Below are positions 26,413-34,106 of a stretch of 64,000 nt of DNA, piece by piece. The stretch spans positions 1-64,000 of the forward strand of contig JBJETT010000002.1 in assembly GCA_051883455.1 (NCBI GenBank), read 5' to 3'. Source of the stretch: HGM11368 sp051883455 (GTDB lineage: Bacteria; Bacillota; Clostridia; Christensenellales; UBA3700). The notes beneath the pieces are model-generated. The model did no database searches. It saw only the letters and a program-made list of their open reading frames with translations, and was not told where the DNA came from. A program made the position numbers and the translations under genes. Position 1 is the stretch's first letter. Each line of letters begins with the position of its first letter.

Positions 26413-27417
26413 CTATTCTAATTTTGACTGTTCTTGCTTGTCATTGGCTAGCGTTGCTTGCTCAGTTGTAGAGGCTTGCTCGCTAGTGGACGTTGCTTGT
26501 TCGGTTGCAGGATTTACGTGCACCAAGATATGTTTTATCTTAGGGAAGTTGCGTTCGATATCGTCGTGCACGGTTTCGGCAATGCCGTGTGCTTGTTGCA
26601 AGGTATAAGAGCCGTCCACTTGTATCTCCAAGTCAACGTAGATTTTGTTGCCGAATATGCGAGTATGCAATAGGTCTATGCCCTTTACGTTTTCGTTTTT
26701 GACGACGCAATCGGCTATTTGCTTTTCCGTTTCTTCATCGCAAGAGCGGTCTATCATTTTGTCCATAGCGTCCTTGAAGATATCAAAGGCGGCTTTGGCG
26801 ATAAACAAGAAGATTACTAGGCTGGCGATAGAATCCATGATAGGGAAGCCGAGTCTTGCACCGGCGATACCTATCAAAGCGCCTATAGAAGAAAACATAT
26901 CCGAACGGTGATGCCATGCGTCCGCCATAAGCGCGCTAGAGTCAATCTTCTTGGCGTAGTGTCTGGTATACCAATACATTGCTTCCTTGCTGACGATTGA
27001 CACTATTGCGGCAACTAACGCCAAAACGCCCGGGGCTTGCAAGTCGTCGTAGTTGCCGCCCGCTATGTTTTTAACTGCCTCCGCGCCTATTCCCAGACCC
27101 GTTATAAAGAGCACCATAGCCAAGACTATTGCCGCTACGCATTCCATGCGCTCGTGCCCGTATGGGTGCTCCTTGTCGGGTTTTTTCGACGCCAACCTTA
27201 TACCTATGATGACCACGAAAGTACTAAACACGTCGGATGCCGAATGTACGGCGTCACTTACCATAGCGCTAGAATGGGCAATAATACCGGCAATAAGTTT
27301 GAGTGCGGATAGCACCATATTACCGATAATTGTCACTAGCGACACTTTGCCGGCGATTTTTTGGAATTGGACTTCGTCAATGCCGTCGACGTTAGTAAGC
27401 TTTTTGTTTTTCCTCAT
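26413..27417 (-). CDS. Cation diffusion facilitator (CDF) family metal exporter, probably Ni/Co or Zn
   Basis: A 334-residue antiporter with six membrane helices. The metal site is formed by SDAVHSASD in helix 2 (His and Asp) and DAWHHRSD in helix 5. A cytoplasmic domain with a His-rich HILVHV end follows. The final 30 residues are a low-complexity tail with three EQA(T/S)-type repeats. It exports divalent metals using the proton gradient. The GGAGG site fixes the ATG at 27417. The upstream leader resembles a NiCo riboswitch, so nickel or cobalt is the likeliest substrate, though CDF selectivity cannot be decided from the motif alone. Confidence 0.92.
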   Translation of the reverse strand: MRKNKKLTNVDGIDEVQFQKIAGKVSLVTIIGNMVLSALKLIAGIIAHSSAMVSDAVHSASDVFSTFVVIIGIRLASKKPDKEHPYGHERMECVAAIVLAMVLFITGLGIGAEAVKNIAGGNYDDLQAPGVLALVAAIVSIVSKEAMYWYTRHYAKKIDSSALMADAWHHRSDMFSSIGALIGIAGARLGFPIMDSIASLVIFLFIAKAAFDIFKDAMDKMIDRSCDEETEKQIADCVVKNENVKGIDLLHTRIFGNKIYVDLEIQVDGSYTLQQAHGIAETVHDDIERNFPKIKHILVHVNPATEQATSTSEQASTTEQATLANDKQEQSKLE

Positions 27418-27491
27418 ATACGTTACCTCCAAATAATAAGATAACTCTTATCACTTATTGAGGGCATTGGTTATAACTTCGAAAAAAGTAT

Positions 27492-27600
27492 AAAAAAACA
27501 CCCACGAATCAGTAATAGCAACTACTGTCCCGTGGATGAAAATTCCACTGTCACTTATGCGACCCGACTCCATGATAATTACACGGTCTGCTCAGTTTGT
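27492..27600 (-). promoter_or_regulatory. Probable NiCo (czcD) riboswitch with terminator, controlling the CDF gene
   Basis: Read on the minus strand, 27600-27519 folds as a four-way junction. P1 is CAAACTG with CAGTAGTTG (two-base bulge). P2 is CCGTG/CATGG. P3 is GTC/GAC. P4 is GTGGA/TCCAC. The joining strands carry GTGACAG and GGGACAG, which fit the NiCo motif as I recall it. The 3' strand of P1 overlaps a terminator stem (CAGTA/TACTG plus CCACG/CGTGG, 27502-27535) that ends in T7. Metal binding would hold P1, disrupt the terminator and switch the exporter on. The class is inferred; the structure and position are seen. Confidence 0.7.
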
Positions 27601-27635
27601 ACTGTAGATTATATGCAGTGCAAAGAGTTTACTAT

Positions 27636-27664
27636 ATTATATGCTACGAGTTGGAGTTTGTCAA
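27636..27664 (-). promoter_or_regulatory. Promoter of the riboswitch-CDF unit
   Basis: A perfect TTGACA (27664-27659), 17-bp spacer, TATAAT (27641-27636). The leader to the CDF ATG is about 210 bases and holds the riboswitch. Confidence 0.88.
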
Positions 27665-27711
27665 GTACCAAAAAACTTATGCGGATATATTGGTTGGGTA
27701 TAGCGCTTTGC

Positions 27712-27740
27712 TTGACAAAATTTTTGGTATATAATATTAT
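27712..27740 (+). promoter_or_regulatory. Promoter of the split transketolase operon
   Basis: TTGACA at 27712-27717, 17 bases, TATTAT at 27735-27740. It is divergent from the CDF promoter; a TACCAAAAA/TTTTTGGTA inverted repeat lies between the two. Confidence 0.75.
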
Positions 27741-27754
27741 AGGAATATAAGAAA

Positions 27755-27798
27755 AAGGAGGAATTTGTCGAATACTTTTTGGTTTGACAAATTTTTTT
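27755..27798 (+). terminator. Terminator-like hairpin in the transketolase leader, next to an orphan ribosome site
   Basis: A 12-bp stem (27762-27773 with 27782-27793, including two G:T pairs) is followed by T5, all between the promoter and the first gene. Directly before it, AAGGAGG at 27755-27761 does not serve the annotated start. A TTG-initiated frame from 27765 would encode an aromatic-rich leader peptide (FWFDKFFYLY), but the spacing of 3 bases is short. It looks like an attenuator; the signal is unknown. Confidence 0.6.
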
Positions 27799-27820
27799 AT
27801 CTGTACCAAAGGAGCAGTAT

Positions 27821-28630
27821 ATGCAAAGAGAAGAAATTTGCAAAATAATCAGAGAAGACACTTGTAGGTGTATTGCTTCGATAGGTGTCGGACACATCGG
27901 CGGTTGTCTGTCTATCGTAGAAATTTTGGTCAGTTTGTATTACAAACACATGAATATCGACCCTACCAATCCTCACATGGCGGGTAGAGATAGATTGGTA
28001 TGCTCTAAGGGACACGCAGGTCCTGCGGTGTACGCAACTCTTGCCAACAAAGGTTATTTTGACAAGTCGGAGCTCCTTACCCTCAACCACTCGGGCACCA
28101 ATCTTCCTAGCCACTGCGATATGAACAAGACCATCGGTATAGATATGACCACCGGCTCATTGGGACAAGGATTTAGCTGTGCCGTAGGTATTGCTTTGGC
28201 AAGCAAGCTCGACAAGGACGGCGCTTATATCTACACCATTATCGGTGACGGTGAGAGCCAAGAAGGACAAATTTGGGAAGCGGGTATGTTCGCGGCTCAA
28301 GCCAAACTAGACAATCTCATTGCCTTTACCGATTACAACAAGATGCAGATAGATGGTAACACCGACGACGTCAACTCTTTGGAACCTCTCAACAAGAAGT
28401 GGGAGAGCTTTGGTTGGAACGTGGTCGTCATCGACGGACACGACTTTGACCAAATCGACGACGCTATCGCTAACGCCAAGGCTTGCAAAGGCAGACCAAC
28501 CATGATTATTGCCAACACTATCAAGGGCAAGGGCGTCAAGTATATCGAAGACAAGGGCTACGGCAACCACAGCATGCCAATGCTTTGGGAAGACGTCGAA
28601 AAATATATAGAAGAGATTAGGAGAGCGTAA
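27821..28630 (+). CDS. Transketolase, N-terminal (thiamine-diphosphate-binding) subunit
   Basis: A 269-residue subunit equal to the first half of transketolase. It contains SKGHAGPA, the GHMG-like TGSLGQG segment and the ThDP motif starting at GDGESQEGQ and running to about 30 residues later (ending DYN-Lys-Met). Transketolase moves two-carbon units between sugar phosphates in the pentose phosphate pathway. The second half is encoded by the next gene, one base after the stop. The split form is common in Clostridia and archaea. Its own AAAGGAG ribosome site lies at 27808-27814. A 1-deoxyxylulose synthase half is unlikely given the separate halves. Confidence 0.93.
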   Translation: MQREEICKIIREDTCRCIASIGVGHIGGCLSIVEILVSLYYKHMNIDPTNPHMAGRDRLVCSKGHAGPAVYATLANKGYFDKSELLTLNHSGTNLPSHCDMNKTIGIDMTTGSLGQGFSCAVGIALASKLDKDGAYIYTIIGDGESQEGQIWEAGMFAAQAKLDNLIAFTDYNKMQIDGNTDDVNSLEPLNKKWESFGWNVVVIDGHDFDQIDDAIANAKACKGRPTMIIANTIKGKGVKYIEDKGYGNHSMPMLWEDVEKYIEEIRRA

Positions 28631-28631
28631 T

Positions 28632-29570
28632 ATGGCTGATATGGAAATGAGAGCCGTTTTGGCTGAGCAACTCAAACAAATGATGCAAGAGGACCCAAAG
28701 GTTGTCGTTATCGACGCCGACCTTGCTAAAGCAAGCGGCACTTGGGGACTTAGAAAGGATTTTCCCGATAGAGCCATTGACGTAGGCATAGCAGAACAAA
28801 ACATGGTGTCTATCGCTTCGGGTATGGCAAGCTACGGATACAAGCCGTTCATTACTTCCTTTACGCCTTTCGTATCTCGCAGAGTATGCGACCAAATCAC
28901 CCTTTCTTCTTGCTACGCTAAGCAACCTATCACTATCGTAGGTACCGACCCGGGCATTTGTGCGGAAATCAACGGCGGAACGCACATGGGCATGGAAGAT
29001 ATCGGCGTACTTAGAAGCATAGCGGATATAGTAATCTTCGAACCCGTCGACACCGTGCAACTCAAGCAAGCATTGCCAATCATTGCAAATCTCGGCAAGA
29101 CAGTATATATCAGACTTTTCCGCAAAAAGATTGACGACGTGTTCGGCGAAGATTATAAGTTTGATTTGTTCAAAGCCGATACTATCAAAGAGGGTAAGGA
29201 CGTGACCATTTTCTGCACGGGCATAATGGTGCAAGAGACTGTCAAGGCAATGGATTTGTTGCAAAAGGAAGGCATCGATGCCGAGATTATCAACGTGCAC
29301 ACCATCAAGCCTATCGACAAGGACACTATCGTCAAGTCGGTAGCCAAGACGGGTTGCGCCGTTACCGCAGAAAATCACAATATCATTGGCGGACTATTTA
29401 GCGCCGTGTCGGAAGTGCTCGCTACGAGTATGCCAACACCAATTTTGCCAATAGGCGTGCCTGATACCTTCGGCGAGGTAGGCAAGATGCCATATCTCAA
29501 GCAAATCTACAAGATGACGGCGGAGGACATCGTAGCCAAGGCAAAAGAAGTGATGAAACTCAAAAAATAA
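28632..29570 (+). CDS. Transketolase, C-terminal (pyrimidine and C-terminal domain) subunit
   Basis: A 312-residue partner of the preceding gene. It starts with the pyrimidine-binding domain, including VGIAEQNMVSIASGMA with the catalytic Glu, followed by the transketolase C-terminal domain (about 190-312) with the ENHNIIGGLFSAV segment. The ATG is one base after the upstream stop with AGGAGAG inside the end of the first gene, so the two subunits are translationally coupled. The product should form a heterotetramer with the N-terminal subunit. Confidence 0.93.
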   Translation: MADMEMRAVLAEQLKQMMQEDPKVVVIDADLAKASGTWGLRKDFPDRAIDVGIAEQNMVSIASGMASYGYKPFITSFTPFVSRRVCDQITLSSCYAKQPITIVGTDPGICAEINGGTHMGMEDIGVLRSIADIVIFEPVDTVQLKQALPIIANLGKTVYIRLFRKKIDDVFGEDYKFDLFKADTIKEGKDVTIFCTGIMVQETVKAMDLLQKEGIDAEIINVHTIKPIDKDTIVKSVAKTGCAVTAENHNIIGGLFSAVSEVLATSMPTPILPIGVPDTFGEVGKMPYLKQIYKMTAEDIVAKAKEVMKLKK

Positions 29571-29602
29571 GTAGGTCGTCTATCTAAATCGAAAGAAATA
29601 AC

Positions 29603-29632
29603 AAAAAAGTAGGGTTGCCCTACTTTTTTTGA
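29603..29632 (+). terminator. Terminator of the transketolase operon
   Basis: 12-bp stem (A6GTAGGG with CCCTACT6) with a TTG loop and a T7 run. Confidence 0.92.
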
Positions 29633-29709
29633 TAACGTAGCAGTTTGGCATATACCATTGTATCGAGTGGGTTATATGCATAGCCAAGTAGTATTTTGTC
29701 ACAGAAATT

Positions 29710-29763
29710 ATATTGACAACGAACTACGTCGCATATTGACAACATAATATATTGTGCTATAAT
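29710..29763 (+). promoter_or_regulatory. Promoter and direct repeats upstream of superoxide reductase
   Basis: TTGACA at 29736-29741, 16 bases, TATAAT at 29758-29763. The 11-mer ATATTGACAAC occurs twice, at 29710 and 29733, 23 bp apart; the second copy carries the -35. A repeated operator is possible but unproven. Confidence 0.6.
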
Positions 29764-29850
29764 ATAATCAATAAGATGATAGACAAACTTTTGCATCGCA
29801 ATTTTGGTGGTATAAGGGGGAGTCGTTCAATAAAAACAGGGGGAGTTTTT

Positions 29851-30228
29851 ATGAAAAAGTTTTTTATTTGCAAAAAGTGTGGCAATTTCGTTGGAATGAT
29901 CAACAATTCCGGCGTAGTTATGCAATGCTGCGGCGAGCCTATGACTCAACTCGTGGCAAGTAAAGAAGAGAGTGGAGCAGAGAAACATTTGCCCGACGTG
30001 GAGATAGACGGCGATATCGTTAGAGTCAACGTTGGAAGAGTACCTCATCCTATGACGCCCGAGCATTATATCCAATGGGTTTGCTTGGAGACGACCAAGG
30101 GCGCTCAAAGAAAGAAATGCGGTGGATATCCTCAAGTTACCTTCTCTTTGGTGGACGAAAAGCCGATTGCGGTATACGCATATTGCAACTTGCACGGCTT
30201 GTGGATGACTAAACTACCAATGGTATAA
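29851..30228 (+). CDS. dfx: Desulfoferrodoxin (superoxide reductase, two-iron class)
   Basis: A 125-residue protein reducing superoxide to hydrogen peroxide in the cytoplasm. The N-terminal desulforedoxin-type centre uses Cys7, Cys10, Cys26 and Cys27. The catalytic centre has His46 in EKHLP, His66 (VPHPM), His72 (EHYI), Cys112 and His115 (CNLHGLW), all present. The ATG at 29851 follows GGGGGAG; a longer upstream frame has no support. The leader is long (about 85 bases). With rubrerythrin it forms the classical oxygen-protection pair of anaerobes. Confidence 0.96.
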   Translation: MKKFFICKKCGNFVGMINNSGVVMQCCGEPMTQLVASKEESGAEKHLPDVEIDGDIVRVNVGRVPHPMTPEHYIQWVCLETTKGAQRKKCGGYPQVTFSLVDEKPIAVYAYCNLHGLWMTKLPMV

Positions 30229-30302
30229 TAGCCGGGAAGGACGCCCAACCACAATATTTTACCAATCAATTGACTGCGACAGCGGTATGGTTAGGTTGTA
30301 AT

Positions 30303-30340
30303 CGCGTTGCGCTTACGGGATATGTAGGCGCAACTTTTAT
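30303..30340 (+). terminator. Terminator after superoxide reductase
   Basis: GTTGCGC (30306-30312) pairs with GCGCAAC (30328-30334), followed by TTTTATTTG. Confidence 0.7.
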
Positions 30341-30418
30341 TTGTATTTTGTTGTCGAAAGCGACAGCGCGGCATATAGGAAAAACTAATAAATTTTCAAA
30401 AAAACTGTATTCATCAAT

Positions 30419-30448
30419 TTGCCAAAAGCCCCTTCGTTGTGATATAAA
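30419..30448 (+). promoter_or_regulatory. Promoter of purC
   Basis: TTGCCA at 30419-30424, 18 bases, TATAAA at 30443-30448. No purine riboswitch was recognised in the leader. Confidence 0.5.
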
Positions 30449-30496
30449 ATAAGTGTCGGTTGCAAGACCCACAATCATAGCTTTAAGGAGAAGGAA

Positions 30497-31180
30497 ATGA
30501 AAAAGATTTACACAGGTAAGACGAAAGACGTATTTGCTTTGGACAATGGCAACTATTTGCTCAAATTCAAGGATGATTGCACGGGAAAAGACGGCGTGTT
30601 CGATCCGGGTGAAAACACCGTTGGACTTACTATCGAAGGTATCGGTAAAGCCAATCTCGAAGTGTCGATTATGTTCTTTGAAATTTTGAAAAAAGCAGGT
30701 ATCAAGACCCACTACGTGAGCGCAGATATTGACAATGCCACTATGGAAGTGTTGCCTGCAACCGTATTTGGCAAAGGACTCGAAGTTATTTGCAGACTCG
30801 TAGCAACGGGAAGTTTCGTACGTAGATACGGCGACTATATCGAGGACGGTACCAAGATTGAGGGTGGTTACGTAGAGACTACCTTCAAGAACGACGCCAA
30901 GGGCGACCCACTCGTTACCAGCGAAGGTCTCGCAGTGCTCGGCATTATGGACCAAAAGATGTTCGACAGCATGAAAGAGCAAACTTTGGCTATCACCAAA
31001 ATCGTAGCCGACGAGCTTGCCAAGAAAGGGCTCGAGTTGTGGGATATCAAATTTGAGTTCGGTTACAACAACGACGAAGTTATCCTCATTGACGAAATCG
31101 CTTCGGGCAATATGAGAGTATACAAGGACGGCAAAATCGTTGACCCTGTAGACCTCACCGCAATGATCCTCGGCAAATAA
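30497..31180 (+). CDS. purC: SAICAR synthetase (phosphoribosylaminoimidazole-succinocarboxamide synthase)
   Basis: A 227-residue enzyme of purine synthesis that joins aspartate to CAIR using ATP. The start MKKIYTGKTKDV is the family nucleotide-binding strand-loop. RLVATGSFVRRYG contains the conserved signature, and the C-terminal LIDEIASGNMR carries the metal-binding Asp. It is slightly shorter than the 237-residue standard. It stands alone between terminators with no other pur gene in the window, unlike the usual pur operon. The AAGGAGAAGG site fixes the ATG. Confidence 0.94.
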   Translation: MKKIYTGKTKDVFALDNGNYLLKFKDDCTGKDGVFDPGENTVGLTIEGIGKANLEVSIMFFEILKKAGIKTHYVSADIDNATMEVLPATVFGKGLEVICRLVATGSFVRRYGDYIEDGTKIEGGYVETTFKNDAKGDPLVTSEGLAVLGIMDQKMFDSMKEQTLAITKIVADELAKKGLELWDIKFEFGYNNDEVILIDEIASGNMRVYKDGKIVDPVDLTAMILGK

Positions 31181-31200
31181 TAATATCAACACAATCAAAA

Positions 31201-31229
31201 GACTCGCTTGATAAAGCGAGCCTTTTTTT
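31201..31229 (+). terminator. Terminator of purC
   Basis: 7-bp stem CTCGCTT/AAGCGAG with loop GATA, followed by T7. Confidence 0.9.
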
Positions 31230-31269
31230 GTCAAATTGTTGATACGTATCGAGTTTTTATGTTTTGTTG

Positions 31270-31298
31270 CAAAAAATGCACGCCGATTAGGCGTGCAA
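31270..31298 (-). terminator. Terminator of the CofE-like gene
   Basis: GCACGCC (31278-31284) pairs with GGCGTGC (31290-31296); the minus strand continues into ATTTTTTG. Confidence 0.85.
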
Positions 31299-31312
31299 TC
31301 TTTTTGTATCGA

Positions 31313-32500
31313 TTAGTCGTTAGCGTAGTTGGTAAAGTAGTTTTGGATAAGGATAATAGGAGTACCCTTGTCACCACTTCCGCTAGTGAGGTCGCACAAG
31401 CTACCGAGCAAATCGGTAAGGCGTCTTGGCGTTGTGCCTTGCGAAGCCATATCTGCCGTGAGGTCTTCCTTCTTTGCTTTGATGAGGTCTTGCATAGCCT
31501 TCTTGGCGTCTTCGCCTTTGAGGTCGCCGATTGCGTTGTCGGCAAGGTATTTGAGCTTGAGTTCGTTAGGTCTACCTATCAAACCTGCAGTGTGAGCAGG
31601 GGAAACGACAGGGTCGGCAAGCTCCCAAATTCCACCGATTGGGTCTTTGAACGCGCCGTCACCGTAAATCATAACTTCGATGTTTTTGCCCGTCTTTTCT
31701 TTGAGGATAGCGGCTACTTTGTCAACCAAAGCTTGTCCGTCTCTTGGGAAGAGTTTGATAGAGTTGTCGGTAGCGAGGTTGCTTCCGTATAGACCGTAGT
31801 CGGCGTTGTAACCGCTTCCGTCCACACTCTCGGTCATAAAGTCCGCAAGGTTGAAGACCTTAGACGCGCCTGCTTCTTTCAAGATGCGTTTGGTGCGATT
31901 GCGGGTATGGATATCCGCGTTGATAACCACGTCGGTGTATTGCAAGATAGCCTTTGGATTGTTGGCAAGGATGATTTGACAATCGCAAAATTCGCCCGCC
32001 ATATTTTTGTATAGTTCGATATAGTCAAGACCCGTAAACGGATGCAATATTTTGCCAAAGGTAGCGTAATATTTTTCTTCGTCAAACACGTCGGTATATG
32101 GGTTGACGCCCTTTTCGTCGATGATATCCATAGGGATGAGTGGGTTGCCCACTTCGTCGGAAGGGTAAGACAACTGAATGATGAGTTTCTTGACGCCCAT
32201 AGCGATAGCTTTGAGTATCATAGAAAATCTGTTTCTCGACATGATAGGGAAGATAAGTCCTACAGTTTCGCCGCCCGTCTTGGTCTTGACATCTTTGGCG
32301 ATTTGGTCAAGCGTAGCGTAGTTGCCTTGCGCTCTACCCACGATAGCCTCGGTCATAGCAACGACGTCTCTGTCTTGCAATTCGAATTTGCCTTCTTCGC
32401 TTGCGGCAAGCACCGAGTCTACTACGATAGTAGCCAAGTCGTCGCCCGTCTTGATGATAGGGGCTTTGATACCTCTGGAAATTGTTCCGATAGTTTTCAT
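31313..32500 (-). CDS. CofE-like gamma-glutamyl ligase family protein (coenzyme F420-0:L-glutamate ligase family)
   Basis: A 395-residue protein with the fold-defining segments of the F420-0:gamma-glutamyl ligase family: GDRD-like LQDRDVVAMTEAIVGRAQG near residues 41-60, a DVVINADIHTRNRTK segment and YGDGAFKDPIGGIWELADP. In F420 producers CofE adds glutamates to F420-0, but Clostridia generally lack F420, and no F420 gene is seen here. Longer forms like this one are of unknown role; polyglutamylation of another cofactor such as folate is a guess. GGAGG precedes the ATG, and TATAAT lies at 32541-32536. Confidence 0.75.
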   Translation of the reverse strand: MKTIGTISRGIKAPIIKTGDDLATIVVDSVLAASEEGKFELQDRDVVAMTEAIVGRAQGNYATLDQIAKDVKTKTGGETVGLIFPIMSRNRFSMILKAIAMGVKKLIIQLSYPSDEVGNPLIPMDIIDEKGVNPYTDVFDEEKYYATFGKILHPFTGLDYIELYKNMAGEFCDCQIILANNPKAILQYTDVVINADIHTRNRTKRILKEAGASKVFNLADFMTESVDGSGYNADYGLYGSNLATDNSIKLFPRDGQALVDKVAAILKEKTGKNIEVMIYGDGAFKDPIGGIWELADPVVSPAHTAGLIGRPNELKLKYLADNAIGDLKGEDAKKAMQDLIKAKKEDLTADMASQGTTPRRLTDLLGSLCDLTSGSGDKGTPIILIQNYFTNYAND

Positions 32501-32663
32501 TTTAGTTCCTCCATTGTGGAATTCTCACAGCAATTATTATAATACATAATAGGTATATATAGCAAGTATCATAAAAAATTTTTTTGTTGGTTGCACAAAA
32601 TTTTTTCAATCTACGAGTATTGAAGAATGCTAGACTTTTGAAAGCGAAGAATATTGAAAACGA

Positions 32664-33917
32664 TTAGTCGGCTATAGTTTGCGACTTCTTCGATAACTTA
32701 GAGCTGATGATTTGGCATACGAATAAGGCTATCGGGAATACGGTAGAAATCAATATTCCGCCTCTAAGTCCTAGTCCCTCTACGTTGATACCAAGGTCGA
32801 TAGCGAGTGCTTGCATATCGGGGCTATTGACTATGGCATCGGCAATCATACCCGACAAGGCAGGACCTACCGTGCAACCTAGGTCGCCTGCAAAGGCGAG
32901 TAGACCAAAGAGCATCGTTCCGCCAAGTGGAAATTTTTCTGCCGTATTGCTAAGCGTGCCCGGCCACAAGAGAGCCACCGTCAATCCCGTAAATCCACAA
33001 GCTAATAGCGAGATAATTTGAAGTGGGACGAGCGCTGCCAAAAGATAGCAAATTATTGCGGAAAAAGAGCTGATTTTTAGCAGTTTTTCGAGGTTTATCT
33101 TGTTGCTAAACAGCCCGAAGAAAACTCTGCCTAGAGCCATAAGCAAGGCAAAAAAGCATGGACCGAGCAAATCTCCTACGAACTTGCTCACCCCAAGACC
33201 TTTCTCTGCAAAGAGTGAAGACCATTGAGCTATTATCGCTTCGCTTGCACCGCTAAATACCATTGCGAGGAATGCAAGTATGAATAGTGGAGAAGCAAAT
33301 AGCTTTCGTACGGGGGTTCGCTCCTCAGAAGACACGGGGTCTACGAGCGGAACGAATAAAAACATAATTAGATTGACAAGAGGAATAATCGCCCAAATAT
33401 ACGGCAATATATACCATTTGTCGCCGCCGCATAATTTGATGAACAACGTCGATAGCAGTACTACGCCTAGTTGTCCCCAACAGTAGAAAGAGTGCAAGAG
33501 CGCCATTGCGCCGTGCTTTTCTCCAAGAGGAAGTGCGTCGGTGAGCGGACTGACGACGGCTTCTAGCAAACCTCCGCCGACGGAATAGACGAACGTGGCT
33601 ATAAATATCGCCAAAAACGAGCGAGTCATCACTCTAGGCAACGTGCCTAGCAACACTAGTCCAATTATCGTCAACGTAAGGGCAAATATCATCGTGCCTC
33701 TAAACTTGAGCGCGTCGGTGATTTTGGCGGCGAAGAGGTCGATTAGTAGTTGGAAAGAAAAGTTGACGAGCACCAAAGCCGAAAGAAGAGATAGGCTTAG
33801 TCCGTATACGTCTTGAAAAATCGCAAACAAAATAGGCGCAAGGTTGACTATCGTCGCTTGCACTATATATGCTACGTAACAGCTATGGAGAGTAGATTTG
33901 TAAGTGAGATTTTTCAT
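32664..33917 (-). CDS. Major facilitator superfamily transporter
   Basis: A 417-residue protein with twelve membrane helices in two six-helix halves and a central charged loop (about residues 195-207, VSSEERTPVRK). The segment VYSVGGGLLEAVVSPLTDALP resembles the sugar/nucleoside-like MFS group common in Firmicutes. The substrate is unknown. It is transcribed alone from a TTGACT/TATGAT promoter and has an AAAGGG ribosome site. No terminator was recognised in the 160 bases after the stop, which lead into the upstream region of the CofE-like gene. Confidence 0.88.
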   Translation of the reverse strand: MKNLTYKSTLHSCYVAYIVQATIVNLAPILFAIFQDVYGLSLSLLSALVLVNFSFQLLIDLFAAKITDALKFRGTMIFALTLTIIGLVLLGTLPRVMTRSFLAIFIATFVYSVGGGLLEAVVSPLTDALPLGEKHGAMALLHSFYCWGQLGVVLLSTLFIKLCGGDKWYILPYIWAIIPLVNLIMFLFVPLVDPVSSEERTPVRKLFASPLFILAFLAMVFSGASEAIIAQWSSLFAEKGLGVSKFVGDLLGPCFFALLMALGRVFFGLFSNKINLEKLLKISSFSAIICYLLAALVPLQIISLLACGFTGLTVALLWPGTLSNTAEKFPLGGTMLFGLLAFAGDLGCTVGPALSGMIADAIVNSPDMQALAIDLGINVEGLGLRGGILISTVFPIALFVCQIISSKLSKKSQTIAD

Positions 33918-33938
33918 TTTTTCCCTTTGCCAAACAGT

Positions 33939-33967
33939 ATCATACCAAAGTGGCGTATATAAGTCAA
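33939..33967 (-). promoter_or_regulatory. Promoter of the MFS gene
   Basis: Minus-strand TTGACT at 33967-33962, 17 bases, TATGAT at 33944-33939. Confidence 0.7.
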
Positions 33968-34036
33968 GTGAGAGCCTTTATATAAGGTTATTTTGGCACG
34001 ATAGTCATCAAAAATGCGTTATTGAGGCAATATTAT

Positions 34037-34065
34037 TTTACAATCTCAAAATAAAAGTATATAAT
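34037..34065 (+). promoter_or_regulatory. Promoter of the metG-tatD-rsmA operon
   Basis: TTTACA at 34037-34042, 17 bases, TATAAT at 34060-34065. No T-box was found in the short leader. Confidence 0.7.
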
Positions 34066-34106
34066 ATATAAAATATAAGGCAATCAACCTGTCAAAGGAG
34101 AACAAT

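Noticed and set aside
29713..29737. First TTGACA before superoxide reductase as a second promoter
   Set aside because: No -10 box occurs at 16-18 bases; the nearest candidate is only 13 bases away.
30270..30452. 60-codon frame between superoxide reductase and purC
   Set aside because: It spans the terminator hairpin at 30306-30334 and the region just before the purC promoter, lacks a ribosome site and shows no domain.
33918..34106. T-box before metG
   Set aside because: The promoter at 34037-34065 leaves a leader of about 35 bases, too short for a T-box.
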